Source: Acetobacteraceae bacterium (GTDB lineage: Bacteria > Pseudomonadota > Alphaproteobacteria > Zavarziniales > Zavarziniaceae). Taken from it: DNA of 14,242 nucleotides. How positions within the stretch are numbered: position 1 is the first letter of the stretch; each line of letters opens with the position of its first letter. A program made the translations under genes and the position numbers. Location of the stretch: assembly GCA_947379865.1 (NCBI GenBank), contig CANCOY010000090.1, positions 1 through 14,242 on the forward strand. Direction: 5' to 3'. Shown here one piece after another: positions 1-8,005 of this stretch. The notes below the pieces were generated by a model. That model made no database searches. It was not told the DNA's origin and was given only the letters and a program-made list of their open reading frames with translations.

Positions 1-123
1 CTGTCGCGCTACTTCGGGCTGAACGACGGTTTCTGGACCGGCCTGCAGCTCGACCATGACGCTGCCGTGGCCAAGGATGCGCTGGCGGATGTGCTGGCAG
101 GAATTACACCACACGCCGCCTGA
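1..123 (+). CDS. HigA-family antitoxin, C-terminal fragment
   Basis: The window opens inside a reading frame of 40 residues that ends with TGA. It begins LSRYFGLNDGFWTGLQLDHD. This matches the conserved C-terminal part of HigA/VapI-type antitoxins: the LxRYFGxxxxFWxxLQxxYD pattern that follows the Xre helix-turn-helix. Such proteins bind and neutralise a HigB-type RNase and repress their own operon. The helix-turn-helix and any higB toxin gene would lie to the left of the window, so completeness cannot be judged. Assignment to the family rests on this short motif only. Confidence 0.75.
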   Translation: MSRYFGLNDGFWTGLQLDHDAAVAKDALADVLAGITPHAA

Positions 124-380
124 TCTCGGCGTGGTCAATTCAGTAAATCGTGATGTTCACATTCTTTCGGTTTTCAACCGTTCACGGCTAAAGTGAGTGG
201 CCAATGGCAGAGGCGTTGCCCATGAGTCCAGAAGGCGGCTCTGCGGCGTAGAATTGCCCGCGGGGGCAAAGTTTACTATTTTTGAGATGACCTCCCGGGA
301 AACAGGGCTACCCTGAAGACGATCGGCAATGCTTGAAGCGCGTGACCGCACGAGAATGCGCACAAAGGAACGTCATAATC

Positions 381-1235
381 ATGGGCAATGACATATCGAC
401 AGCGGATGAGTTTCCATACGGATTCCCAGTCCCTGACTCATGCCCAGAATCCCTGTCTTTTTTTAAACAGGCGCTGTCAGATCTCATTTTTTACAGATAC
501 GCCGGACTTGGAACCTCTATTATCCTCGGGATCGCACTAGCATATTTCATATCTCGATTTCTAAATAATAAACTTATGTTAAATATCAAATATAATTTGA
601 ACTACAATGAAGATGCCATTTCTGGACTGAAATTCAGATATCCATTTTCTTTTTCTATCATAGTATCCAATTTATTACTAATAATTTTCTATTTTATATT
701 TCAAAACTATTTGGACATGATAGAGCCAAAATCTTATTGCAATGTAAATTATCATAATATATACGATGAAATAAGAAATTTCTATCCTAAACACCGAGAT
801 GGTCTTCTAATTTTGCTGTCGGTCACTTGCATCGCCATGGCAACGGGCATGGCTTATCGCGACCACCGCTATTGGACTGCCTTCAAGTGGGTTGGCTGGC
901 TACTGTCCATGCCATTCTGGGTCGTGTTTATGCTGAATGCGAATGTAAGCAGTGGCGCAAAGCCATCATTTTTGGCAATGAAGGCAGAAAATAGAAAACT
1001 GATCAGAGATCTTGCTGCGCGTAGTTTGCTTTTTCTCAAGACACTAACCCGCACGACAGATGGCCGAATTTTTATCTCGACGCTCATGCTTTATGCGATG
1101 GCTTCACTGTATGTCGATGTTTTTTACAACGATTATGAATTTCCGCCTGAAGAAATGGTATCTCATGTAGGTATGATCAGCATAACCTATGTGCTGTATC
1201 GCTACACTTGGGGCAAGCGCCCTGACCCGACCTGA
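381..1235 (+). CDS. Orphan multi-pass membrane protein (hypothetical)
   Basis: This 284-residue protein is not recognised. I chose the ATG at 381 because AGGA lies about 10 bases upstream (around 367-370); the frame stays open to an earlier possible start at 333. About five or six hydrophobic segments are visible at roughly residues 38-60, 86-108, 140-160, 165-187, 228-250 and perhaps 265-280, so it is probably an inner-membrane protein. The loops are rich in Asn, Tyr and Lys. The first two thirds of the gene (about 480-800) are strikingly AT-rich, with runs such as TTTTTTT and many ATA and AAT codons, unlike the GC-rich genes on either side. That points to recent horizontal acquisition. It stands alone, between a HigA-type antitoxin and a convergent ygiQ-like gene. 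No catalytic motif is visible, so no function is proposed. Confidence 0.7.
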   Translation: MGNDISTADEFPYGFPVPDSCPESLSFFKQALSDLIFYRYAGLGTSIILGIALAYFISRFLNNKLMLNIKYNLNYNEDAISGLKFRYPFSFSIIVSNLLLIIFYFIFQNYLDMIEPKSYCNVNYHNIYDEIRNFYPKHRDGLLILLSVTCIAMATGMAYRDHRYWTAFKWVGWLLSMPFWVVFMLNANVSSGAKPSFLAMKAENRKLIRDLAARSLLFLKTLTRTTDGRIFISTLMLYAMASLYVDVFYNDYEFPPEEMVSHVGMISITYVLYRYTWGKRPDPT

Positions 1236-1329
1236 GGTGCAGGGTTCCGCTTTCGATCGCTGGCTGTAGTCCCTTAGGCATTGCGGCAGGATAGCATGTC
1301 GCAGGCGCCCCTATATCTCTGTCCAGTTC

Positions 1330-3462
1330 TCACCGCTTGCCCGGCGACTTGCGGGGCATCACACCTTTGGTGAGGAATTTCTGGCCTGTCGCCACACCCG
1401 GGCGGGCGCGTCCCCTGGGGCCGGCGGCGGCGATTGAGCCCATGGGCACAAGCTGGTGCTTGCCGGGGCCAATGAGGTCGTTGCGGCCCATGGTCTTCAG
1501 CGCCTCGCGCAGCAGCGGCCAGTTTTCCGGATCGTGATAGCGCAGGAAGGCCTTGTGCAGGCGGCGCTGGCGCTGGCCGCGCACCGTGTCCACCACCTCG
1601 GAGGCACCCCGGCGCACAGGCTTCAGCGGATTGAACCCGGTATGGTACATCGCCGTCGACAGGGCCATGGGCGAGGGCAGATAGGTCTGCACCTGATCGG
1701 CGCGATAGCCGTTCGCCTTCAGCCACAGGGCCAGGTTCATCATGTCCTCATCCGTGGTGCCGGGATGGGCCGCGATGAAATAGGGGATCAGGAAATACTT
1801 CTTGCCGGCCTTCCTTGCTGCGTCATCAAACAGTTTCTTGAAGGCGTCATAGGTGCCAATGCCCGGCTTCATCATCTTTGAGAGCGGGCCATCCTCGGTG
1901 TGTTCCGGCGCAATCTTGAGATAGCCGCCCACATGGTGCTCGACCAGTTCCTTCACATATTCCGGGCTTTGCACCGCAAGATCATAGCGCACGCCAGAGG
2001 CCACATTGACCTTCTTCACGCCGGGCACCGCCCGCACCTTGCGATAGAGCTGGATCAGGTCGTCATGGCTGGTGTTCAGGTTCTTGCAGATGTCCGGAAA
2101 GACGCAGGACGGGCGCCGGCATACGGACTCGGTTTCCTTGTCCTTGCACGCCATGCGGTACATGTTGGCCGTGGGGCCGCCGATGTCGGAAATGACGCCG
2201 GTAAAGCCCTCGGTCTTGTCGCGGATCGTCTCGATCTCCCTGAGGATGGAACCCTCCGAGCGCGACTGGATGATGCGCCCCTCATGCTCCGTGATCGAAC
2301 AGAACGAGCAGCCGCCAAAGCAGCCCCGCATGATGGTGACGGAATGGCGGATCATCTCCCAGGCGGGGATCTTGCGGCCCGCATAGTCCGGGTGCGGCGA
2401 CCTTGCATAGGGCAGATCATAGACCCCATCCATTTCCTCTGTAGTCAGAGGGATCGGCGGTGGTGTCAGCCACAGTTCCCGGTCGCCATGGCGCTGGACG
2501 AGGGGCAGGGCATTGCCGGGATTGGCTTCCTTGTGCAGCACGCGTGAGGCGCGCGCATAGAGTTCCTTGTCGCCGGCCACCTGTTCGAAGGACGGCAGGC
2601 GCAGCACCACCGGCCCCTGCTGCATGTGCTTGCGACGCATGCCCTCGTCGGGGCTGTCGATGTCGTCGGCAGGCGCCTCCAGCCAGCCCTCGGGCGTGGC
2701 GCTGCGCATGAAGGCAAGGCCGCGCACATCGCTGAAGTCCTGTTTCAGGCCACCATTGGCGAGGCGGTGTGCCACTTCCACCAGCGCGCGTTCGGCATTG
2801 CCATAGAGCAGCAGGTCGGCCTTGGCATCCACCAGGATGGAGCGGCGCACCTTGTCTGACCAATAGTCGTAATGGGCGATGCGGCGCAGCGATGCCTCGA
2901 TGCCGCCCAGCATGATCGGCGCCTCGGGAAAGGCCTCGCGGCAGCGCTGGGCATAGACGATCACTGCCCGGTCCGGCCGCTTGCCGCCCTCGCCATCCGG
3001 CGTGTAACTGTCATTGTGGCGCAGGCGATGGTCAGAGGTATAGCGGTTCACCATGGAATCCATGTTGCCCGACGTAACCCCAAAAAATACATTGGGCTTG
3101 CCCAACGCCCGAAAGGCCGAGGCATCGCGCCAATCAGGCTGGGAAATGATGCCCACGCGAAAGCCCTGGGACTCCAGCAGGCGCGCGATCAGGGCCATGC
3201 CAAAGCTTGGATGATCGATATAGGCATCACCCGTGACCAGGATGACATCGCAGGAATCCCAGCCCAGCACCTCCATTTCCGCCCGCGACATGGGGAAGAA
3301 CGGCACCACGCCAAACCGCGCCGCCCAGTACTTGCGATAGGAAAACAGCGGCCGGGCCGCCGGGCCGTCAAGCGCCACGGGGAGCGGGGCCGCGTGTGCA
3401 GCGGCCAGTGGGGGGGGAGCCAAAGAGCAGGCGCTGGGCATGGCGGGCACGGACATCAACAT
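1330..3462 (-). CDS. YgiQ family radical SAM protein
   Basis: A radical S-adenosylmethionine enzyme of the YgiQ (UPF0313) family; the reaction of this family is not firmly established. The N-terminal region resembles E. coli YgiQ closely (YWAARFGVVPFFPMSRAEM, then GWDSCDVILVTGDAYIDHPSFG), a B12-binding-like fold typical of the family. The radical SAM cluster CxxxCxxC is in GCFGGCSFC, near residues 381-388. A second Cys-rich stretch that marks YgiQ (CKDKETESVCRRPSC...C) follows at about 439-459. The length, about 710 residues, is usual. The Lys/Arg-rich C-terminus (PRKSPGKR) is also typical. The start is uncertain: GTG at 3465, ATG at 3462 and ATG at 3456 are in frame and none has a clear ribosome-binding site. 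The gene converges on the membrane-protein gene and diverges from the glycosyltransferase. Confidence 0.93.
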   Translation of the reverse strand: MLMSVPAMPSACSLAPPPLAAAHAAPLPVALDGPAARPLFSYRKYWAARFGVVPFFPMSRAEMEVLGWDSCDVILVTGDAYIDHPSFGMALIARLLESQGFRVGIISQPDWRDASAFRALGKPNVFFGVTSGNMDSMVNRYTSDHRLRHNDSYTPDGEGGKRPDRAVIVYAQRCREAFPEAPIMLGGIEASLRRIAHYDYWSDKVRRSILVDAKADLLLYGNAERALVEVAHRLANGGLKQDFSDVRGLAFMRSATPEGWLEAPADDIDSPDEGMRRKHMQQGPVVLRLPSFEQVAGDKELYARASRVLHKEANPGNALPLVQRHGDRELWLTPPPIPLTTEEMDGVYDLPYARSPHPDYAGRKIPAWEMIRHSVTIMRGCFGGCSFCSITEHEGRIIQSRSEGSILREIETIRDKTEGFTGVISDIGGPTANMYRMACKDKETESVCRRPSCVFPDICKNLNTSHDDLIQLYRKVRAVPGVKKVNVASGVRYDLAVQSPEYVKELVEHHVGGYLKIAPEHTEDGPLSKMMKPGIGTYDAFKKLFDDAARKAGKKYFLIPYFIAAHPGTTDEDMMNLALWLKANGYRADQVQTYLPSPMALSTAMYHTGFNPLKPVRRGASEVVDTVRGQRQRRLHKAFLRYHDPENWPLLREALKTMGRNDLIGPGKHQLVPMGSIAAAGPRGRARPGVATGQKFLTKGVMPRKSPGKR

Positions 3463-3465
3463 CAC

Positions 3466-3796
3466 CGGACTGAACGAAAGGGGCCTTGTCCTGAGCTAGG
3501 CCGGTTTGGGCCAAAAGCCAGACAGGTCCTTGCAAGCGCACGTCTATACACCATTACGCCGCCCCATGCGCGGCCTTGCTTCATGGCGTGGCTTCGGCCG
3601 GGTGGGCTCCTCCATGGCAGAAGAGGCGTCAGCAGCCTTCGCCTCAGGCAGTGGAGGGGTCGTGTCATGGGCAAGCCGCCAACTTCCCGCAACCTCAGGT
3701 TCAGAGTACAGACTTCGCCGCCCCAACCTTGCCAGCAAAAGTTAATTTGAATTAACCTATTTCCGGAACCCCGCCCGTGGGCAGGACGGCTGCTTG
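3466..3796. other. Intergenic region between divergent ygiQ-like and GT61 genes
   Basis: This 331-base stretch separates two divergent genes and should contain both promoters. Open frames in it have no ribosome-binding site and no recognisable product. The only clear structure is the AT-rich palindrome at 3741-3756 listed separately. Nothing else could be identified. Confidence 0.5.
3741..3756. promoter_or_regulatory. AT-rich perfect palindrome upstream of the GT61 gene
   Basis: GTTAATT-TG-AATTAAC is a perfect inverted repeat with 7-base arms, ending 40 bases before the ATG of the glycosyltransferase, in an otherwise GC-rich intergenic region. It fits a promoter element or an operator. The right half continues as AATTAACCTAT, an 11-base string that also occurs at 6964-6974 upstream of the FkbM methyltransferase gene. 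Which protein, if any, binds it is unknown. Confidence 0.4.
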
Positions 3797-5068
3797 ATGC
3801 GATACGAAATTGGCCCCCTTGCCCACCTTTACGGCCATGGCGGCTTTTATGATGATCCAGAGCTGTTGGCCCCGGCGGAGACGCCGGATGCTGCGCCAGC
3901 CGTGCAGGACCTGGGGCTGGTCTATCCCGGATCGAATTATTATCGATCCGATTGGGTCGTTTATTCGGATGACAGCGAATTTTGCAGCACACTGAGCACA
4001 TTATCTGCAAGCCTGCGCACGACCCATAGCACGATCGCCGCGACCACGGCCCTGGAGGTGCGCAATGGCTTTGTCTGTGACGCCGTCATCTACGTCCCGG
4101 GAGATGCAGGCTGGCGTGTCCTCTATCCAACCTACCGACCCAATGACCGCGGCGCCGTAAGGCTTCGCGATGCCTCTGAGCTTGGGGCACGTGGGCGCGG
4201 ATCGCTCAATACTGGCAAGCGAAGCCTTTTCTATCTGAGCTCGGCAGGAAGTTTCAATTATGGGCACTGGCTGGTCGATGATCTGCCGAGGCTCAGGTAC
4301 ATTTTACATCTAGCTGCCGGTCCTGTAACCATTATAGTTCAGTCCTTTCCCGGAATGGATAAAATCCGACGGCAGACGATTGAGTTTTTTTGCCGGGGAC
4401 TTGATGTTGAAGTCCGATTTATCGATCCCCTGCAGCTTTTCAGTTTTGATCAGCTGACATATGTGACACCGGTTTCATATCACCCTCATCTGAAAAGCCC
4501 GGACGCTCTGGATTTCTTGCGCAGGTCAGCGCTTGCGGCAATCGATTACAGCCCAAAACCAAGGGAGCGCATTTACGTCAAAAGACGGCGCTCTCGGGGC
4601 CGGGTACTGCGAAACGGGCGGGCCATTGAAAAATTTCTTGGCGATCTGGGCTTTCGCACCGTCGACCCTGAGAAACTATCCTTTGAGGAACAGGTTCGCA
4701 CGTTCGCCAATGCAGAGGTTGTGGTCGGGGTTATGGGCGCATCATTGTGCAATGTTGTGTTTTCACCCCCAGGCACCAGCGTGATCGTTTTGTCACCCAA
4801 TGATTGGGCCGAACCGTTTTATTGGGATTTGGCGACGGTCCTGGGGCATGAATATGTCGCAGTTCACGGCAAACGCGCAAAAATGTACACGGCGGCACAT
4901 CTGGATGATTTCTGGATTGAGCCAGAATTACTCAAGCGCGCAATGGAAGATAATACAGATCTCGATTTTCCCTCAACAGGGGAGGAAAATCCGGGTTATT
5001 TCTGGAGAAAATTTGGTCTGAATGCCTTAATGATGCAGATAAAAGATTTATTTGTAACAAAATATTGA
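3797..5068 (+). CDS. Glycosyltransferase family 61 (DUF563) protein
   Basis: A 423-residue GT61-type glycosyltransferase, expected to move a sugar onto a cell-surface polysaccharide or glycan in the cytoplasm. Family hallmarks seen: NYGHWLVDDLPRL at residues 154-166 (the nYyHwl.d.lprl motif); RIYVKRRRSRGRVLRN at 258-273, the basic motif that precedes the C-terminal half; then VVVGVMGASLCNVVFSPPG at 308-326, the usual G.hGA.l.N.vf signature. The ATG at 3797 is chosen; a TTG directly before it (3794) is in frame. CAGGAC at 3782-3787 is a weak ribosome-binding site. The gene faces the tandem FkbM methyltransferase gene tail to tail with a 71-base gap, and both may act on the same surface glycan. 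Acceptor and donor sugar cannot be told from the sequence. Confidence 0.88.
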   Translation: MRYEIGPLAHLYGHGGFYDDPELLAPAETPDAAPAVQDLGLVYPGSNYYRSDWVVYSDDSEFCSTLSTLSASLRTTHSTIAATTALEVRNGFVCDAVIYVPGDAGWRVLYPTYRPNDRGAVRLRDASELGARGRGSLNTGKRSLFYLSSAGSFNYGHWLVDDLPRLRYILHLAAGPVTIIVQSFPGMDKIRRQTIEFFCRGLDVEVRFIDPLQLFSFDQLTYVTPVSYHPHLKSPDALDFLRRSALAAIDYSPKPRERIYVKRRRSRGRVLRNGRAIEKFLGDLGFRTVDPEKLSFEEQVRTFANAEVVVGVMGASLCNVVFSPPGTSVIVLSPNDWAEPFYWDLATVLGHEYVAVHGKRAKMYTAAHLDDFWIEPELLKRAMEDNTDLDFPSTGEENPGYFWRKFGLNALMMQIKDLFVTKY

Positions 5069-5139
5069 ATCCTCCCCCCCTCAGGCCTGCCCAGCAGCCC
5101 GCACCTATCCTCCGGTATTTGCCTGCGCTGGGGAAAAGA

Positions 5140-6876
5140 TTACCGCCAGAGAAGCAGATCTTCGTGCTTCCAGTCATCAGCTGAGAGATAGTGCAATATC
5201 GCCTCAGGGCTGATGCCGCGTTCGCGCCCAAGCTGGCGGTTAGGGAAAGACCCGATCCGCAGGCGCAAGGCGTCATGGTCGAATTCCGGCTTTGCAATGC
5301 GCCACAACTCGATGAGCGCCACGTCGATACGCTGCCAGATCTCAAAGGGCGTCAACGCCACAATCACTTCGTCAAAGCCCTGGGTATCAGACTTCCACAG
5401 CAGGGCGCCTTCAGCCTTCAGCATGGCACGCATCCAGGCGCTGGTTTCGCGCACCTCGACCACTGTGGAAGAAAAACTCCGCTGGCGCATGGCATCCGGA
5501 TTGAGCGAGTAATTGCCAATATTCGCAGAATCCCGGAATAATTCCTGCTCTTCATCAGCAGAACCCAAGGCAAAATTGCAAAACTCCACCCGGCTCCCCA
5601 GGTGGTGCAAATTGTATTTCAAAGCCTTGAAATTGTTCTCCTCAGGCTCGACGCAGATCATACGGTCTATAGTCGGCACACAATGGGCAAGCTGGCGGCT
5701 GAAGAGCCCGACATTGGCCCCTATATCGAGAAGCGTGTAGCTTTTTTCAGGATTGAGGCAGGCACTGAACTGCTCAATGTTCTGATAGGCCCAGGCGGCT
5801 TGCGCCAGGACTGCTGGAGCCATCACCTGATCATCAGGCATGATCAGGCAATCTCCCGCTTGGCCGAGCGGGCCAGTTGTTGTCAGCGTCAGCAGGTTGC
5901 CGCTGCGGACCAAAGCCGGATGCAGCGGCAAGGCAGGCTTGTTTGAGGCCAGCTGGGCCTTCAATTGCACAACCTGCTGCCGGCTTTCGTCGAGGTCATA
6001 GGCCAGATCCCGGAAAAGAGACGTGGAGTGACGATTGTGCGTCAGTTGCACCGGCGTCCAGCCTGCAGGCGGCGCACCGAAGCGCGCCACGATCAGGCCG
6101 TCGCCACTGAAGGATTCGTGTACGTCGTGTTCCACTTCGATGATGCCGCCACAATCCCGCAGGATATTGAGGCAGCGCTGGTGGGTGAGAGGATCGCCAC
6201 TGATGCCATGCGCGTGGGTCGACACGAAAACCCACCCGATCCGTCGCTGTCGGAACAACGCCCGGCAGGAGTCAAGCACCTCCACTTCGGCACCCTGAAT
6301 GTCGCAGTGGAGAAGGTTTAGATAGCGCAACCGCTTGCGGTCCATCAGTTTTTCAACCGAGAAGCGGGGCAACATCAACTTGCCTGAGGCGCCGCCGCAA
6401 AATGGCGCCACCTTCGCCGGGGCAGCACCTGCAAAGCCATGCAGAAACTCAGGTGCAAGCCCGTTCAGGCGGGCATTGGTCCGGCCGACGTCCAGATGCA
6501 CAGGCTCCGGCTCAAGCACCGTGGCGCTGCGGTCGGGTTGGTCCATGAGGAACCACAAGCTGTAATAGCTCCAGTACCCTCCCAGTTCTATCATCGTTGC
6601 ATTGTCCGGCAGCCTGCGGACAACTTCATGGAATATGCGTTCTTCCTGGGGTTCGTGATGGCCTTTGCACAGCCGGATCAGATCCGTCATCCAGGGCCCG
6701 TAATATCCATCAGCGAGGATGCGCAGCCCGTTGTGCATGACCTGCAGCCGACGCCCGGTCCCGTCTTCAAAGAAAAGGCCAGCGTCTGTAACCTTTGGGA
6801 TTGTATCGCAATCATGGCAACGCGTGGCCATGGCAATGCGCTCTGCCACGGATATTGCGGGGGCGGGTATCTTCAT
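5140..6876 (-). CDS. Tandem-domain FkbM family methyltransferase
   Basis: This 578-residue protein contains two SAM-dependent FkbM-type methyltransferase domains. Domain 1 has motif I MIELGGYWSYYSLWF (residues 95-109), the acidic LEPEP (121-125) and HCDIQGAEVEVL (190-201). Domain 2 has the more canonical LLDIGANVGLFSRQL (382-396), CVEPEENNF (408-416) and WKSDTQGFDEVI (494-505). The D-x-Q-G-x-E/D signature is typical of the FkbM family, which O-methylates sugars or polyketides. A short coiled-coil-like stretch (about 290-312) joins the halves. Single-domain FkbM proteins are usually about 200-300 residues, so this is a fusion or duplication. In domain 1 the motif is ELGGYWSYYS instead of DIGANxGxxS, so it may bind SAM differently or not at all. 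The start at 6876 (MKIPAP) is preferred over the longer frame to 6996, which has no homology-like character; the ribosome-binding site is poor. Confidence 0.85.
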   Translation of the reverse strand: MKIPAPAISVAERIAMATRCHDCDTIPKVTDAGLFFEDGTGRRLQVMHNGLRILADGYYGPWMTDLIRLCKGHHEPQEERIFHEVVRRLPDNATMIELGGYWSYYSLWFLMDQPDRSATVLEPEPVHLDVGRTNARLNGLAPEFLHGFAGAAPAKVAPFCGGASGKLMLPRFSVEKLMDRKRLRYLNLLHCDIQGAEVEVLDSCRALFRQRRIGWVFVSTHAHGISGDPLTHQRCLNILRDCGGIIEVEHDVHESFSGDGLIVARFGAPPAGWTPVQLTHNRHSTSLFRDLAYDLDESRQQVVQLKAQLASNKPALPLHPALVRSGNLLTLTTTGPLGQAGDCLIMPDDQVMAPAVLAQAAWAYQNIEQFSACLNPEKSYTLLDIGANVGLFSRQLAHCVPTIDRMICVEPEENNFKALKYNLHHLGSRVEFCNFALGSADEEQELFRDSANIGNYSLNPDAMRQRSFSSTVVEVRETSAWMRAMLKAEGALLWKSDTQGFDEVIVALTPFEIWQRIDVALIELWRIAKPEFDHDALRLRIGSFPNRQLGRERGISPEAILHYLSADDWKHEDLLLWR

Positions 6877-6962
6877 CAGGATGACTCTCTGAACCGCCCC
6901 GGGATTGCCGGAGGCCATTTGACCCAACGCGCCTGGATCTTTACCCCGAGCAACAGGGCAGG

Positions 6963-6987
6963 AAATTAACCTATCTGAAAGATTAAT
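6963..6987. promoter_or_regulatory. AT-rich motif pair upstream of the FkbM gene
   Basis: AATTAACCTAT at 6964-6974 repeats the 11-base string found beside the palindrome upstream of the GT61 gene. It is followed by a second TTAA at 6983-6986, making an AT-rich island about 90 bases upstream of the chosen FkbM start. A promoter or regulator site is plausible but unproven. Confidence 0.3.
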
Positions 6988-7029
6988 TTTCGCCACTCAT
7001 TGAGGAATATGGTGGGGGAGAGGCCGCGC

Positions 7030-7461
7030 TTAAACGCTCCCACCGGTCACCTTCTTGTCCGCCCGCTGCGTCAACACCGCGAGCCCGGACGGGTCCCGGT
7101 CGAGCAGCAGCAGGGCACTCACCACCGCGTGGCTGACCAGCACATCGCCACTCTCGTACTTCTGGAAGGCGTTGGGGCCACCCCCGATCAGCCGGCCCGC
7201 GTCCTTCTGGGTGAGGCGCAGCCGCTTTCTGATGCGCCGCACCGCCTCGGGCTCAAGCAGTCCTTCAACCTGGGCCTTGAGCCGATTAAGAGCCCGGTCA
7301 GAGACCTTCATGTCGTCACCGGTGTGCATGCTCTCGTCGCTCGCGGCGCAATACCAGCCGGGCATGTCGAAGGTGGCTTCACGCGCCTTGTAGGCGATGG
7401 TCATCGGGCGCGTGTCGCGGAACATCGGCTGGCCCGTTTCCGGGCAGGTGGGATTAGTCAT
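7030..7461 (-). CDS. mqsA: MqsA-family antitoxin
   Basis: A 143-residue antitoxin of the MqsA type (YgiT-like N-terminal zinc-finger region plus C-terminal Xre helix-turn-helix). The N-terminal part reads CPETG near residue 6 and GWYC near residue 38; the C-terminal part has RRIRKRLRLTQKDAGRLIG (about 75-93) followed by GGPNAFQKYESGD, the same order as in E. coli MqsA. It should bind MqsR, block its RNase activity and repress the operon. In E. coli MqsA the zinc is held by two CxxC pairs. Here both second cysteines are absent (CPET and CAAS), so metal binding may be lost or different. The ATG at 7461 has AAGGAG about 8 bases upstream and overlaps the toxin gene by 8 bases, so translation is probably coupled. 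Confidence 0.92.
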   Translation of the reverse strand: MTNPTCPETGQPMFRDTRPMTIAYKAREATFDMPGWYCAASDESMHTGDDMKVSDRALNRLKAQVEGLLEPEAVRRIRKRLRLTQKDAGRLIGGGPNAFQKYESGDVLVSHAVVSALLLLDRDPSGLAVLTQRADKKVTGGSV

Positions 7462-7771
7462 CGTCCTTCTCCTTGAACGACAGAAGCAAGAATTCGGTCA
7501 CGACGCCGACCGTAAACTTGACGTACAAGACCCCCTGCTCAGAGGGCACATGATAGACATCCTGCCAGACCCGATGATCGGCATGGGATGTCATGGACTT
7601 ATAAAAATGAGGTCGCCTGATCCTCTGGATGGTCGAGACGATGTCGCTCCGTCCAAAACCAAGCGAAGCGGCTCCTCGCAGAGCGGAGCCCGTGATATTG
7701 AGGTTCTCGACCGTCGAGAAGGCGGCCTTGACCAGCTCAATGTCATAAGCGGGCTTTCGCTTTTCGCTCAT
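7454..7771 (-). CDS. mqsR: MqsR-family mRNA interferase toxin
   Basis: A 105-residue toxin of the MqsR family, a ribosome-independent RNase that cleaves mRNA (GCU sites in the E. coli enzyme). The family core is clear: FYKSMTSHADHRVWQDVY, then LYVKFTV and LLLSFKEK. The residues equivalent to E. coli K56, Q68, Y81 and K96 appear as K58, Q70, Y83 and K100, so the active site looks complete. The gene comes before the antitoxin gene, the usual mqsRA order. A GAGGG ribosome-binding site lies 3-7 bases before the ATG. The palindrome at 7784-7796 just upstream is the likely operator. Confidence 0.93.
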   Translation of the reverse strand: MSEKRKPAYDIELVKAAFSTVENLNITGSALRGAASLGFGRSDIVSTIQRIRRPHFYKSMTSHADHRVWQDVYHVPSEQGVLYVKFTVGVVTEFLLLSFKEKDDD

Positions 7772-7783
7772 AACCCTCTATAA

Positions 7784-7796
7784 CACCACTGTGGTG
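7784..7796. promoter_or_regulatory. Candidate mqsRA operator palindrome
   Basis: CACCAC-T-GTGGTG is a perfect inverted repeat with 6-base arms, ending 12 bases before the mqsR start on the minus strand. A TATAG box-like sequence lies between it and the ribosome-binding site. Known MqsA proteins repress their own operon through a palindrome of different sequence (AACCT spacer AGGTT in E. coli), so the role here is inferred from position and symmetry only. Confidence 0.55.
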
Positions 7797-8005
7797 CTTT
7801 TGGAAGAGAGGACGCAGGGGTGGGACCCTTACCAGACCACCCCTTCCAACGTACGAGCGCCCGCGGCCACCATCAGCGCAGACATGGCGCTGTGCCTAGA
7901 GCCCCATGGCTGGGGTGAGGTTGCTGGAAATTCAGATTTTATAAGTGAATGTGGGCAAAAATAGGACTCGGAACGATCCTTTCCTTGCCGCCGAGGTGCA
8001 CTGAC

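Noticed and set aside
1900..2547. Long plus-strand frame of 215 residues opposite the ygiQ-like gene
   Set aside because: It is a shadow of a well-supported gene in GC-rich DNA and its His/Arg/Ala-rich product shows no domain.
3742..3756. CtrA-type binding site (TTAA-N7-TTAA)
   Set aside because: The spacing here is 6 bases, not 7, and the site is better described as a perfect palindrome.
3462..4010. Minus-strand frame of 182 residues between the ygiQ-like and GT61 genes
   Set aside because: It overlaps the start of the GT61 gene, has no ribosome-binding site and low-complexity content.
5069..5139. Bidirectional terminator between the converging GT61 and FkbM genes
   Set aside because: Only a short imperfect CCCAGC/GCTGGG pair with a long loop and no T-run is present.
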